Source: Rhabdophis nuchalis | Lineage: Eukaryota > Chordata > Lepidosauria > Squamata > Natricidae | DNA length: 64,000 nt | Reading direction: 5' to 3' | Assembly (NCBI GenBank): GCA_039707465.1 | Contig: CM077652.1 | Span: 40,362,118 to 40,426,117, forward strand | Part shown: positions 11,601 through 24,700 of the stretch, one piece after another | How positions within the stretch are numbered: the first letter of the stretch is position 1 | Layout: each line of letters starts with the position of its first letter | Program-made: the position numbers and the translations under genes | Notes under the pieces: generated by a model | Databases searched by the model: none | Seen by the model: the letters and a program-made list of their open reading frames with translations, nothing else | What the model was told of the DNA's origin: nothing

Positions 11601-14600
11601 TTTCCCTGAGAAGTTACAGCAAAGCTTATCTCAGAATTGGCAAAAGAACTCAGTTTAGCCAGGAACTGCAAATGTGGATGCAGAGCTCAAATTCGTACGA
11701 GAAATACATATTAGATGCTATCTGGGATGCAGAAGCCGAGAAACAAGTCGATTGGTTGATCGGAGCTTTCCCTGAGAAGTTACAGCCAAGCGTATCTCAG
11801 AATTGGCAAAAGAACTCAGTTTAGCCATGAACTGCAAATTTGGATGCAGAGCTCAAATTCGAACGAGAAACACATATTGGATGGTATCTGGGATGCAGAA
11901 GCCGAAAAACAAGTCGAAAGGTTGATCGGAGCTTTCCCTGAGAAGTTACAGCAAAGCGTATCTCAGAATTGGCAAAAGAACTCAGTTTAGCCAGGAACTG
12001 CAAATTTGGATCCAGAGCTCAAATTCGAACGAGAAACACATATTTGATGGTATCTGGGATGCAGAAGCCGAAAAACAAGTCGATTGGTTGATCGGAGCTT
12101 TCCCTGAGAAGTTACAGCAAAGCTTATCTCAGAATTGGCAAAAGAACTCTGTTTAGCCAGGAACTGCAAATTTGGATGCAGAGCTCAAATTCGAACGAGA
12201 AACACATATTGGATGGTATCTGGGATGCAGAAGCCGAAAAACAAGTCGAAAGGTTGATCGGAGCTTTCCCTGAGAAGTTACAGCAAAGCGTATCTCAGAA
12301 TTGGCAAAAGAACTCAGTTTAGCCAGGAACTGCAAATTTGGATCCAGAGCTCAAATTCGAACGAGAAACACATATTTGATGGTATCTGGGATGCAGAAGC
12401 CGAAAAACAAGTCGATTGGTTGATCTGAGCTTTCCCTGAGAAGTTACAGCAAAGCGTATCTCAGAATTGGCAAAAGAACTCAGTTTAGCCAGGAACTGCA
12501 AATTTGGATGCAGAGCTCAAATTCGAACGAGAAACACATATTGGATGGTATCTGGGATGCAGAAGCCGAAAAACAAGTCGATTGGTTGATCGAAGCTTTC
12601 CCTGAGAAGTTACAGCAAAGGGTATCTCAGAATTGGCAAAAGAACTCAGTTTAGCCAGGAACTGCAAATTTGGATGCAGAGCTCAAATTCGAACGAGAAA
12701 CACATATTGGATGGTATCTGGGATGCAGAAGCCGAAAAACAATTCGAAAGGTTGATCGGAGCTTTCCCTGAGAAGTTACAGCCAAGCGTATCTCAGAATT
12801 GACAAAAGAACTCAGTTTAGCCAGGAACTGCAAATTTGGATGCAGAGCTCAAATTCGAACGAGAAACACATATTGGATGGTATCTGGGATGCAGAAGCCG
12901 AAAAACAAGTCGATTGGTTGATCTGAGCTTTCCCTGAGAAGTTACAGCAAAGCGTATCTCAGAATTGGCAAAAGAACTCAGTTTAGCCAGGAACTGCAAA
13001 TTTGGATGCAGAGCTCAAATTCGAGCGAGAAACACATATTGGATGGTATCTGGGATGCAGAAGCCGAAAAACAAGTCGAAAGGTTGATCGGAGCTTTCCC
13101 TGAGAAGTTACAGCAAAGCGTATCTCAGAATTGGCAAAAGAACTCAGTTTAGCCAGGTACTGCAAATTTGGATGCAGAGCTCAAATTCGAACGAGAAACA
13201 CATATTGGATGGTATCTGGGATGCAGAAGCCGAAAAACAAGTCGATTGGTTGATCGGAGCTTTCCCTGAGAAGTTACAGCAAAGCGTATCTCAGAATTGA
13301 CAAAAGAACTCAGTTTAGCCAGGAACTGCAAATTTGGATCCAGAGCTCAAATTCGAACGAGAAACACATATTTGATGGTATCTGGGATGCAGAAGCCGAA
13401 AAACAAGTCGATTGGTTGATCGGAGCTTTCCCTGAGAAGTTACAGCAAAGCGTATCTCAGAATTGGCAAAAGAACTCAGTTTAGCCAGGAACTGCAAATT
13501 TGGATGCAGAGCTCAAATTCGAACGAGAAACACATATTGGATGGTATCTGGGATGCAGAAGCCGAAAAACAAGTCGAAAGGTTGATCGGAGCTTTCCCTG
13601 AGAAGTTACAGCAAAGCGTATCTCAGAATTGGCAAAAGAACTCAGTTTAGCCAGGTACTACAAATTTGGATGCAGAGCTCAAATTCGAACGAGAAACACA
13701 TATTGGATGGTATCTGGGATGCAGAAGCCGAAAAACAAGTCGATTGGTTGATCGAAGCTTTCCCTGAGAAGTTACAGCAAAGCGTATCTCAGAATTGGCA
13801 AAAGAACTCAGTTTAGCCAGGAACTGCAAATTTGGATGCAGAGCTCAAATTCGAACGAGAAACACATGTTGGATGGTATCTGGGATGCAGAAGCCGAAAA
13901 ACAAGTCGATTGGTTGATCTGAGCTTTCCCTGAGAAGTTACAGCAAAGCGTATCTCAGAATTGGCAAAAGAACTCAGTTTAGCCAGGAACTGCAAATTTG
14001 GATGCAGAGCTCAAATTCGAACGAGAAACACATATTGGATGGTATCTGGGATGCAGAAGCCGAAAAACAAGTCGATTGGTTGATCGGAGCTTTCCCTGAG
14101 AAGTTACAGCAAAGCGTATCTCAGAATTGGCAAAAGAACTCAGTTTAGCCATGAACTGCAAATTTGGATGCAGAGCTCAAATTCGAACGAGAAACACATA
14201 TTGGATGGTATCTGGGATGCAGAAGCCGAAAAACAAGTCGATTGGTTGATCTGAGCTTTCCCTGAGAAGTTACAGCAAAGCGTATCTCAGAATTGGCAAA
14301 AGAACTCAGTTTAGCCAGGAACTGCAAATTTGGATCCAGAGCTCAAATTCGAACGAGAAACACATATTTGATGGTATCTGGGATGCAGAAGCCGAAAAAC
14401 AAGTCGATTGGTTGATCGGAGCTTTCCCTGAGAAGTTACAGCAAAGCTTATCTCAGAATTGGCAAAAGAACTCAGTTTAGCCAGGAACTGCAAATGTGGA
14501 TGCAGAGCTCAAATTCGTACGAGAAATACATATTAGATGCTATCTGGGATGCAGAAGCCGAGAAACAAGTCGATTGGTTGATCGGAGCTTTCCCTGAGAA

Positions 14601-15010
14601 GTTACAGCCAAGCGTATCTCAGAATTGGCAAAAGAACTCAGTTTAGCCATGAACTGCAAATTTGGATGCAGAGCTCAAATTCGAACGAGAAACACATATT
14701 GGATGGTATCTGGGATGCAGAAGCCGAAAAACAAGTCGAAAGGTTGATCGGAGCTTTCCCTGAGAAGTTACAGCAAAGCGTATCTCAGAATTGGCAAAAG
14801 AACTCAGTTTAGCCAGGAACTGCAAATTTGGATCCAGAGCTCAAATTCGAACGAGAAACACATATTTGATGGTATCTGGGATGCAGAAGCCGAAAAACAA
14901 GTCGATTGGTTGATCGGAGCTTTCCCTGAGAAGTTACAGCAAAGCTTATCTCAGAATTGGCAAAAGAACTCTGTTTAGCCAGGAACTGCAAATTTGGATG
15001 CAGAGCTCAA
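8667..15010. repeat. 17-monomer HOR (2,822 bp), two full copies plus partial
   Basis: Copy 1 is 8667-11488, copy 2 is 11489-14310, and a partial third copy runs from 14311 to about 15010. Markers at the same phase include the AAAGGGTATC monomer (9663, 12485), CAATTCGAAAGG (9829, 12651), TCGAGCGAG (10161, 12983), ACATGTTGG (10991, 13813) and the CTCTGT end of the monomers at 9165, 11987 and 14809. Copies 2 and 3 share AAATGTGG (11674, 14496), which copy 1 lacks, so the third copy derives from the second or the reverse. A private change in copy 1 is GATGCTGAAG near 10568. Confidence 0.88.
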
Positions 15011-15638
15011 ATTCGTATGAGAAATACATATTAGATGGTATCTGGGATGCAGAAGCCGAGAAACAAGTCGATTGGTTGATCGGAGCTTTCCCTGAGAAGT
15101 TACAGCCAAGCGTATCTCAGAATTGACAAAAGAACTCAGTTTAGCCAGGAACTGCAAATTTGGATCCAGAGCTCAAATTTGAACGAGAAACACATATTGG
15201 ATGGTATCTGGGATGCAGAAGCCGAAAAACAAGTCGATTGGTTGATCGGAGCTTTCCCTGAGAAGTTACAGCAAAGCGTATCTCAGAATTGGCAAAAGAA
15301 CTCAGTTTAGCCATGAACTGCAAATTTGGATGCAGAGCTCAAATTCGTATGAGAAATACATATTAGATGGTATCTGGGATGCAGAAGCCGAGAAACAAGT
15401 CGATTGGTTGATCGGAGCTTTCCCTGAGAAGTTACAGCCAAGCGTATCTCAGAATTGACAAAAGAACTCAGTTTAGCCAGGAACTGCAAATTTGGATCCA
15501 GAGCTCAAATTTGAACGAGAAACACATATTGGATGGTATCTGGGATGCAGAAGCCGAAAAACAAGTCGATTGGTTGATCGGAGCTTTCCCTGAGAAGTTA
15601 CAGCAAAGCGTATCTCAGAATTGGCAAAAGAACTCAGT
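14975..15638. repeat. Dimer duplication at the 17-mer/39-mer boundary
   Basis: Monomers 14975 (CGTATGAG, AATACAT, TTAGATGG, CCGAGAAAC, GCCAAGCG, TTGAC) and 15141 (GGATCC, AAATTTGAACG) repeat at 15307 and 15473. The copies differ at p8: the monomer at 15307 starts CCATG, the one at 14975 CCAGG. This pair is the first appearance of the CGTATGAG and TTTGAACG monomers, which recur as neighbours throughout the next 39 kb. Confidence 0.75.
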
Positions 15639-18600
15639 TTAGCCATGAACTGCATATTTGGATGCAGAGCTCAAATTCGAACGAGAAACACATATTGGAT
15701 GGTATCTGGGATGCAGAAGCCGAAAAACAAGTCGATTGGTTGATCTGAGCTTTCCCTGAGAAGTTACAGCAAAGCGTATCTCAGAATTGGCAAAAGAACT
15801 CAGTTTAGCCAGGAACTGCAAATTTGGATCCAGAGCTCAAATTCGAACGAGAAACACATATTTGATGGTATCTGGGATGCAGAAGCCGAAAAACAAGTCG
15901 ATTGGTTGATCGGAGCTTTCCCTGAGAAGTTACAGCAAAGCTTATCTCAGAATTGGCAAAAGAACTCAGTTTAGCCAGGAACTGCAAATTTGGATGCAGA
16001 GCTCAAATTCGTACGAGAAATACATATTAGATGCTATCTGGGATGCAGAAGCCGAGAAACAAGTCGATTGGTTGATCGGAGCTTTCCCTGAGAAGTTACA
16101 GCCAAGCGTATCTCAGAATTGGCAAAAGAACTCAGTTTAGCCATGAACTGCAAATTTGGATGCAGAGCTCAAATTCGAACGAGAAACACATATTGGATGG
16201 TATCTGGGATGCAGAAGCCGAAAAACAAGTCGAAAGGTTGATCGGAGCTTTCCCTGAGAAGTTACAGCAAAGCGTATCTCAGAATTGGCAAAAGAACTCA
16301 GTTTAGCCAGGAACTGCAAATTTGGATCCAGAGCTCAAATTCGAACGAGAAACACATATTTGATGGTATCTGGGATGCAGAAGCCGAAAAACAAGTCGAT
16401 TGGTTGATCGGAGCTTTCCCTGAGAAGTTACAGCAAAGCTTATCTCAGAATTGGCAAAAGAACTCTGTTTAGCCAGGAACTGCAAATTTGGATGCAGAGC
16501 TCAAATTCGTATGAGAAATACATATTAGATGGTATCTGGGATGCAGAAGCCGAGAAACAAGTCGATTGGTTGATCGGAGCTTTCCCTGAGAAGTTACAGC
16601 CAAGCGTATCTCAGAATTGACAAAAGAACTCAGTTTAGCCAGGAACTGCAAATTTGGATCCAGAGCTCAAATTTGAACGAGAAACACATATTGGATGGTA
16701 TCTGGGATGCAGAAGCCGAAAAACAAGTCGATTGGTTGATCGGAGCTTTCCCTGAGAAGTTACAGCAAAGCGTATCTCAGAATTGGCAAAAGAACTCAGT
16801 TTAGCCATGAACTGCAAATTTGGATGCAGAGCTCAAATTCGAACGAGAAACACATATTGGATGGTATCTGGGATGCAGAAGCCGAAAAACAAGTCGAAAG
16901 GTTGATCGGAGCTTTCCCTGAGAAGTTACAGCAAAGCGTATCTCAGAATTGGCAAAAGAACTCAGTTTAGCCAGGTACTACAAATTTGGATGCAGAGCTC
17001 AAATTCGAACGAGAAACACATATTGGATGGTATCTGGGATGCAGAAGCCGAAAAACAAGTCGATTGGTTGATCAGAGCTTTCCCTGAGAAGTTACAGCAA
17101 AGCGTATCTCAGAATTGACAAAAGAACTCAGTTTAGCCAGGAACTGCAAATTTGGATCCAGAGCTCAAATTCGAACGAGAAACACATATTTGATGGTATC
17201 TGGGATGCAGAAGCCGAAAAACAAGTCGATTGGTTGATCGGAGCTTTCCCTGAGAAGTTACAGCAAAGCGTATCTCAGAATTGGCAAAAGAACTCAGTTT
17301 AGCCAGGAACTGCAAATTTGGATGCAGAGCTCAAATTCGAACGAGAAACACATATTGGATGGTATCTGGGATGCAGAAGCCGAAAAACAAGTCGAAAGGT
17401 TGATCGGAGCTTTCCCTGAGAAGTTACAGCAAAGCGTATCTCAGAATTGGCAAAAGAACTCAGTTTAGCCAGGTACTACAAATTTGGATGCAGAGCTCAA
17501 ATTCGAACGAGAAACACATATTGGATGGTATCTGGGATGCAGAAGCCGAAAAACAAGTCGATTGGTTGATCGAAGCTTTCCCTGAGAAGTTACAGCAAAG
17601 CGTATCTCAGAATTGGCAAAAGAACTCAGTTTAGCCAGGAACTGCAAATTTGGATGCAGAGCTCAAATTCGAACGAGAAACACATATTGGATGGTATCTG
17701 GGATGCAGAAGCCGAAAAACAAGTCGATTGGTTGATCTGAGCTTTCCCTGAGAAGTTACAGCAAAGCGTATCTCAGAATTGGCAAAAGAACTCAGTTTAG
17801 CCAGGAACTGCAAATTTGGATGCAGAGCTCAAATTCGAACGAGAAACACATATTGGATGGTATCTGGGATGCAGAAGCCGAAAAACAAGTCGATTGGTTG
17901 ATCGGAGCTTTCCCTGAGAAGTTACAGCAAAGCGTATCTCAGAATTGGCAAAAGAACTCAGTTTAGCCAGGAACTGCAAATTTGGATGCAGAGCTCAAAT
18001 TCGAACGAGAAACACATATTGGATGGTATCTGGGATGCAGAAGCCGAAAAACAAGTCGATTGGTTGATCTGAGCTTTCCCTGAGAAGTTACAGCCAAGCG
18101 TATCTCAGAATTGACAAAAGAACTCAGTTTAGCCAGGAACTGCAAATTTGGATCCAGAGCTCAAATTCGAACGAGAAACACATATTTGATGGTATCTGGG
18201 ATGCAGAAGCCGAAAAACAAGTCGATTGGTTGATCGGAGCTTTCCCTGAGAAGTTACAGCAAAGCTTATCTCAGAATTGGCAAAAGAACTCAGTTTAGCC
18301 AGGAACTGCAAATTTGGATGCAGAGCTCAAATTCGTACGAGAAATACATATTAGATGCTATCTGGGATGCAGAAGCCGAGAAACAAGTCGATTGGTTGAT
18401 CGGAGCTTTCCCTGAGAAGTTACAGCCAAGCGTATCTCAGAATTGGCAAAAGAACTCAGTTTAGCCATGAACTGCAAATTTGGATGCAGAGCTCAAATTC
18501 GAACGAGAAACACATATTGGATGGTATCTGGGATGCAGAAGCCGAAAAACAAGTCGAAAGGTTGATCGGAGCTTTCCCTGAGAAGTTACAGCAAAGCGTA

Positions 18601-21600
18601 TCTCAGAATTGGCAAAAGAACTCAGTTTAGCCAGGAACTGCAAATTTGGATCCAGAGCTCAAATTCGAACGAGAAACACATATTTGATGGTATCTGGGAT
18701 GCAGAAGCCGAAAAACAAGTCGATTGGTTGATCGGAGCTTTCCCTGAGAAGTTACAGCAAAGATTATCTCAGAATTGGCAAAAGAACTCTGTTTAGCCAG
18801 GAACTGCAAATTTGGATGCAGAGCTCAAATTCGTATGAGAAATACATATTAGATGGTATCTGGGATGCAGAAGCCGAGAAACAAGTCGATTGGTTGATCG
18901 GAGCTTTCCCTGAGAAGTTACAGCCAAGCGTATCTCAGAATTGACAAAAGAACTCAGTTTAGCCAGGAACTGCAAATTTGGATCCAGAGCTCAAATTTGA
19001 ACGAGAAACACATATTGGATGGTATCTGGGATGCAGAAGCCGAAAAACAAGTCGATTGGTTGATCGGAGCTTTCCCTGAGAAGTTACAGCAAAGCGTATC
19101 TCAGAATTGGCAAAAGAACTCAGTTTAGCCATGAACTGCAAATTTGGATGCAGAGCTCAAATTCGAACGAGAAACACATATTGGATGGTATCTGGGATGC
19201 AGAAGCCGAAAAACAAGTCGAAAGGTTGATCGGAGCTTTCCCTGAGAAGTTACAGCAAAGCGTATCTCAGAATTGGCAAAAGAACTCAGTTTAGCCAGGT
19301 ACTACAAATTTGGATGCAGAGCTCAAATTCGAACGAGAAACACATATTGGATGGTATCTGGGATGCAGAAGCCGAAAAACAAGTCGATTGGTTGATCAGA
19401 GCTTTCCCTGAGAAGTTACAGCAAAGCGTATCTCAGAATTGACAAAAGAACTCAGTTTAGCCAGGAACTGCAAATTTGGATCCAGAGCTCAAATTCGAAC
19501 GAGAAACACATATTTGATGGTATCTGGGATGCAGAAGCCGAAAAACAAGTCGATTGGTTGATCGGAGCTTTCCCTGAGAAGTTACAGCAAAGCTTATCTC
19601 AGAATTGGCAAAAGAACTCAGTTTAGCCAGGAACTGCAAATTTGGATGCAGAGCTCAAATTCGTACAAGAAATACATATTAGATGGTATCTGGGATGCAG
19701 AAGCCGAGAAACAAGTCGATTGGTTGATCGGAGCTTTCCCTGAGAAGTTACAGCCAAGCGTATCTCAGAATTGGCAAAAGAACTCAGTTTAGCCATGAAC
19801 TGCAAATTTGGATGCAGAGCTCAAATTCGAACGAGAAACACATATTGGATGGTATCTGGGATGCAGAAGCCGAAAAACAAGTCGAAAGGTTGATCGGAGC
19901 TTTCCCTGAGAAGTTACAGCAAAGCATATCTCAGAATTGGCAAAAGAACTCAGTTTAGCCAGGAACTGCAAATTTGGATCCAGAGCTCAAATTCGAACGA
20001 GAAACACATATTTGATGGTATCTGGGATGCAGAAGCCAAAAAACAAGTCGATTGGTTGATCGGAGCTTTCCCTGAGAAGTTACAGCAAAGCTTATCTCAG
20101 AATTGGCAAAAGAACTCTGTTTAGCCAGGAACTGCAAATTTGGATGCAGAGCTCAAATTCGTATGAGAAATACATATTAGATGGTATCTGGGATGCAGAA
20201 GCCGAGAAACAAGTCGATTGGTTGATCGGAGCTTTCCCTGAGAAGTTACAGCCAAGCGTATCTCAGAATTGACAAAAGAACTCAGTTTAGCCAGGAACTG
20301 CAAATTTGGATCCAGAGCTCAAATTTGAACGAGAAACACATATTGGATGGTATCTGGGATGCAGAAGCCGAAAAACAAGTCGATTGGTTGATCGGAGCTT
20401 TCCCTGAGAAGTTACAGCAAAGCATATCTCAGAATTGGCAAAAGAACTCAGTTTAGCCAGGAACTGCAAATTTGGATGCAGAGCTCAAATTCGTACGAGA
20501 AATACATATTGGATGGTATCTGGGATGCAGAAGCCGAGAAACAAGTCGATTGGTTGATCGGAGATTTCCCTGAGAAGTTACAGCCAAGCGTATCTCAGAA
20601 TTGACAAAAGAACTCAGTTTAGCCAGGAACTGCAAATTTCGATCCAGAGCTCCAATTCGTACGAGAAATACATATTGGATGGTATCTGGGATGCAGAAGC
20701 CGAGAAACAAGTCGATTGGTTGATCGGAGATTTCCCTGAGAAGTTACAGCAAAGCGTATCTCAGAATTGGCAAAAGAACTCAGTTTAGCCATGAACTGCA
20801 AATTTGGATGCAGAGCTCAAATTCGAACGAGAAACACATATTGGATGGTATCTGGGATGCAGAAGCCGAAAAACAAGTCGATTGGTTGATCTGAGCTTTC
20901 CCTGAGAAGTTACAGCAAAGCGTATCTCAGAATTGGCAAAAGAACTCAGTTTAGCCAGGAACTGCAAATTTGGATGCAGAGCTCAAATTCGAACGAGAAA
21001 CACATATTGGATGGTATCTGGGATGCAGAAGCCGAAAAACAAGTCGATTGGTTGATCGGAGCTTTCCCTGAGAAGTTACAGCAAAGCGTATCTCAGAATT
21101 GGCAAAAGAACTCAGTTTAGCCATGAACTGCAAATTTGGATGCAGAGCTCAAATTCGAACGAGAAACACATATTGGATGGTATCTGGGATGCAGAAGCCG
21201 AAAAACAAGTCGATTGGTTGATCTGAGCTTTCCCTGAGAAGTTACAGCCAAGCGTATCTCAGAATTGACAAAAGAACTCAGTTTAGCCAGGAACTGCAAA
21301 TTTGGATCCAGAGCTCAAATTCGAACGAGAAACACATATTTGATGGTATCTGGGATGCAGAAGCCGAAAAACAAGTCGATTGGTTGATCGGAGCTTTCCC
21401 TGAGAAGTTACAGCAAAGCTTATCTCAGAATTGGCAAAAGAACTCAGTTTAGCCAGGAACTGCAAATTTGGATGCAGAGCTCAAATTCGTACGAGAAATA
21501 CATATTAGATGCTATCTGGGATGCAGAAGCCGAGAAACAAGTCGATTGGTTGATCGGAGCTTTCCCTGAGAAGTTACAGCCAAGTGTATCTCAGAATTGG

Positions 21601-21780
21601 CAAAAGAATTCAGTTTAGCCATGAACTGCAAATTTGGATGCAGAGCTCAAATTCGAACGAGAAACACATATTGGATGGTATCTGGGATGCAGAAGCCGAA
21701 AAACAAGTCGATTGGTTGATCTGAGCTTTCCCTGAGAAGTTACAGTAAAGCGTATCTCAGAATTGGCAAAAGAACTCAGT
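15307..21780. repeat. 39-monomer HOR (6,474 bp), copy 1
   Basis: The order of variant monomers from 15307 to about 19290 repeats from 21781 to about 25764 at an exact 6,474-bp offset. It includes the rare GCATATTTGG monomer (15639, 22113) and the GGTACTACA/GATCAGAGC monomer (16967, 23441). One mismatch noticed is AAAGATTATC at 18764 versus AAAGCTTATC. From about 18627 to 21743 the match continues at a 7,304-bp offset, because the second copy gained five monomers. Confidence 0.85.
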
Positions 21781-24700
21781 TTAGCCATGAACTGCAAATT
21801 TGGATGCAGAGCTCAAATTCGTATGAGAAATACATATTAGATGGTATCTGGGATGCAGAAGCCGAGAAACAAGTCGATTGGTTGATCGGAGCTTTCCCTG
21901 AGAAGTTACAGCCAAGCGTATCTCAGAATTGACAAAAGAACTCAGTTTAGCCAGGAACTGCAAATTTGGATCCAGAGCTCAAATTTGAACGAGAAACACA
22001 TATTGGATGGTATCTGGGATGCAGAAGCCGAAAAACAAGTCGATTGGTTGATCGGAGCTTTCCCTGAGAAGTTACAGCAAAGCGTATCTCAGAATTGGCA
22101 AAAGAACTCAGTTTAGCCATGAACTGCATATTTGGATGCAGAGCTCAAATTCGAACGAGAAACACATATTGGATGGTATCTGGGATGCAGAAGCCGAAAA
22201 ACAAGTCGATTGGTTGATCTGAGCTTTCCCTGAGAAGTTACAGCAAAGCGTATCTCAGAATTGGCAAAAGAACTCAGTTTAGCCAGGAACTGCAAATTTG
22301 GATCCAGAGCTCAAATTCGAACGAGAAACACATATTTGATGGTATCTGGGATGCAGAAGCCGAAAAACAAGTCGATTGGTTGATCGGAGCTTTCCCTGAG
22401 AAGTTACAGCAAAGCTTATCTCAGAATTGGCAAAAGAACTCAGTTTAGCCAGGAACTGCAAATTTGGATGCAGAGCTCAAATTCGTACGAGAAATACATA
22501 TTAGATGCTATCTGGGATGCAGAAGCCGAGAAACAAGTCGATTGGTTGATCGGAGCTTTCCCTGAGAAGTTACAGCCAAGCGTATCTCAGAATTGGCAAA
22601 AGAACTCAGTTTAGCCATGAACTGCAAATTTGGATGCAGAGCTCAAATTCGAACGAGAAACACATATTGGATGGTATCTGGGATGCAGAAGCCGAAAAAC
22701 AAGTCGAAAGGTTGATCGGAGCTTTCCCTGAGAAGTTACAGCAAAGCGTATCTCAGAATTGGCAAAAGAACTCAGTTTAGCCAGGAACTGCAAATTTGGA
22801 TCCAGAGCTCAAATTCGAACGAGAAACACATATTTGATGGTATCTGGGATGCAGAAGCCGAAAAACAAGTCGATTGGTTGATCGGAGCTTTCCCTGAGAA
22901 GTTACAGCAAAGCTTATCTCAGAATTGGCAAAAGAACTCTGTTTAGCCAGGAACTGCAAATTTGGATGCAGAGCTCAAATTCGTATGAGAAATACATATT
23001 AGATGGTATCTGGGATGCAGAAGCCGAGAAACAAGTCGATTGGTTGATCGGAGCTTTCCCTGAGAAGTTACAGCCAAGCGTATCTCAGAATTGACAAAAG
23101 AACTCAGTTTAGCCAGGAACTGCAAATTTGGATCCAGAGCTCAAATTTGAACGAGAAACACATATTGGATGGTATCTGGGATGCAGAAGCCGAAAAACAA
23201 GTCGATTGGTTGATCGGAGCTTTCCCTGAGAAGTTACAGCAAAGCGTATCTCAGAATTGGCAAAAGAACTCAGTTTAGCCATGAACTGCAAATTTGGATG
23301 CAGAGCTCAAATTCGAACGAGAAACACATATTGGATGGTATCTGGGATGCAGAAGCCGAAAAACAAGTCGAAAGGTTGATCGGAGCTTTCCCTGAGAAGT
23401 TACAGCAAAGCGTATCTCAGAATTGGCAAAAGAACTCAGTTTAGCCAGGTACTACAAATTTGGATGCAGAGCTCAAATTCGAACGAGAAACACATATTGG
23501 ATGGTATCTGGGATGCAGAAGCCGAAAAACAAGTCGATTGGTTGATCAGAGCTTTCCCTGAGAAGTTACAGCAAAGCGTATCTCAGAATTGACAAAAGAA
23601 CTCAGTTTAGCCAGGAACTGCAAATTTGGATCCAGAGCTCAAATTCGAACGAGAAACACATATTTGATGGTATCTGGGATGCAGAAGCCGAAAAACAAGT
23701 CGATTGGTTGATCGGAGCTTTCCCTGAGAAGTTACAGCAAAGCGTATCTCAGAATTGGCAAAAGAACTCAGTTTAGCCAGGAACTGCAAATTTGGATGCA
23801 GAGCTCAAATTCGAACGAGAAACACATATTGGATGGTATCTGGGATGCAGAAGCCGAAAAACAAGTCGAAAGGTTGATCGGAGCTTTCCCTGAGAAGTTA
23901 CAGCAAAGCGTATCTCAGAATTGGCAAAAGAACTCAGTTTAGCCAGGTACTACAAATTTGGATGCAGAGCTCAAATTCGAACGAGAAACACATATTGGAT
24001 GGTATCTGGGATGCAGAAGCCGAAAAACAAGTCGATTGGTTGATCGAAGCTTTCCCTGAGAAGTTACAGCAAAGCGTATCTCAGAATTGGCAAAAGAACT
24101 CAGTTTAGCCAGGAACTGCAAATTTGGATGCAGAGCTCAAATTCGAACGAGAAACACATATTGGATGGTATCTGGGATGCAGAAGCCGAAAAACAAGTCG
24201 ATTGGTTGATCTGAGCTTTCCCTGAGAAGTTACAGCAAAGCGTATCTCAGAATTGGCAAAAGAACTCAGTTTAGCCAGGAACTGCAAATTTGGATGCAGA
24301 GCTCAAATTCGAACGAGAAACACATATTGGATGGTATCTGGGATGCAGAAGCCGAAAAACAAGTCGATTGGTTGATCGGAGCTTTCCCTGAGAAGTTACA
24401 GCAAAGCGTATCTCAGAATTGGCAAAAGAACTCAGTTTAGCCAGGAACTGCAAATTTGGATGCAGAGCTCAAATTCGAACGAGAAACACATATTGGATGG
24501 TATCTGGGATGCAGAAGCCGAAAAACAAGTCGATTGGTTGATCTGAGCTTTCCCTGAGAAGTTACAGCCAAGCGTATCTCAGAATTGACAAAAGAACTCA
24601 GTTTAGCCAGGAACTGCAAATTTGGATCCAGAGCTCAAATTCGAACGAGAAACACATATTTGATGGTATCTGGGATGCAGAAGCCGAAAAACAAGTCGAT

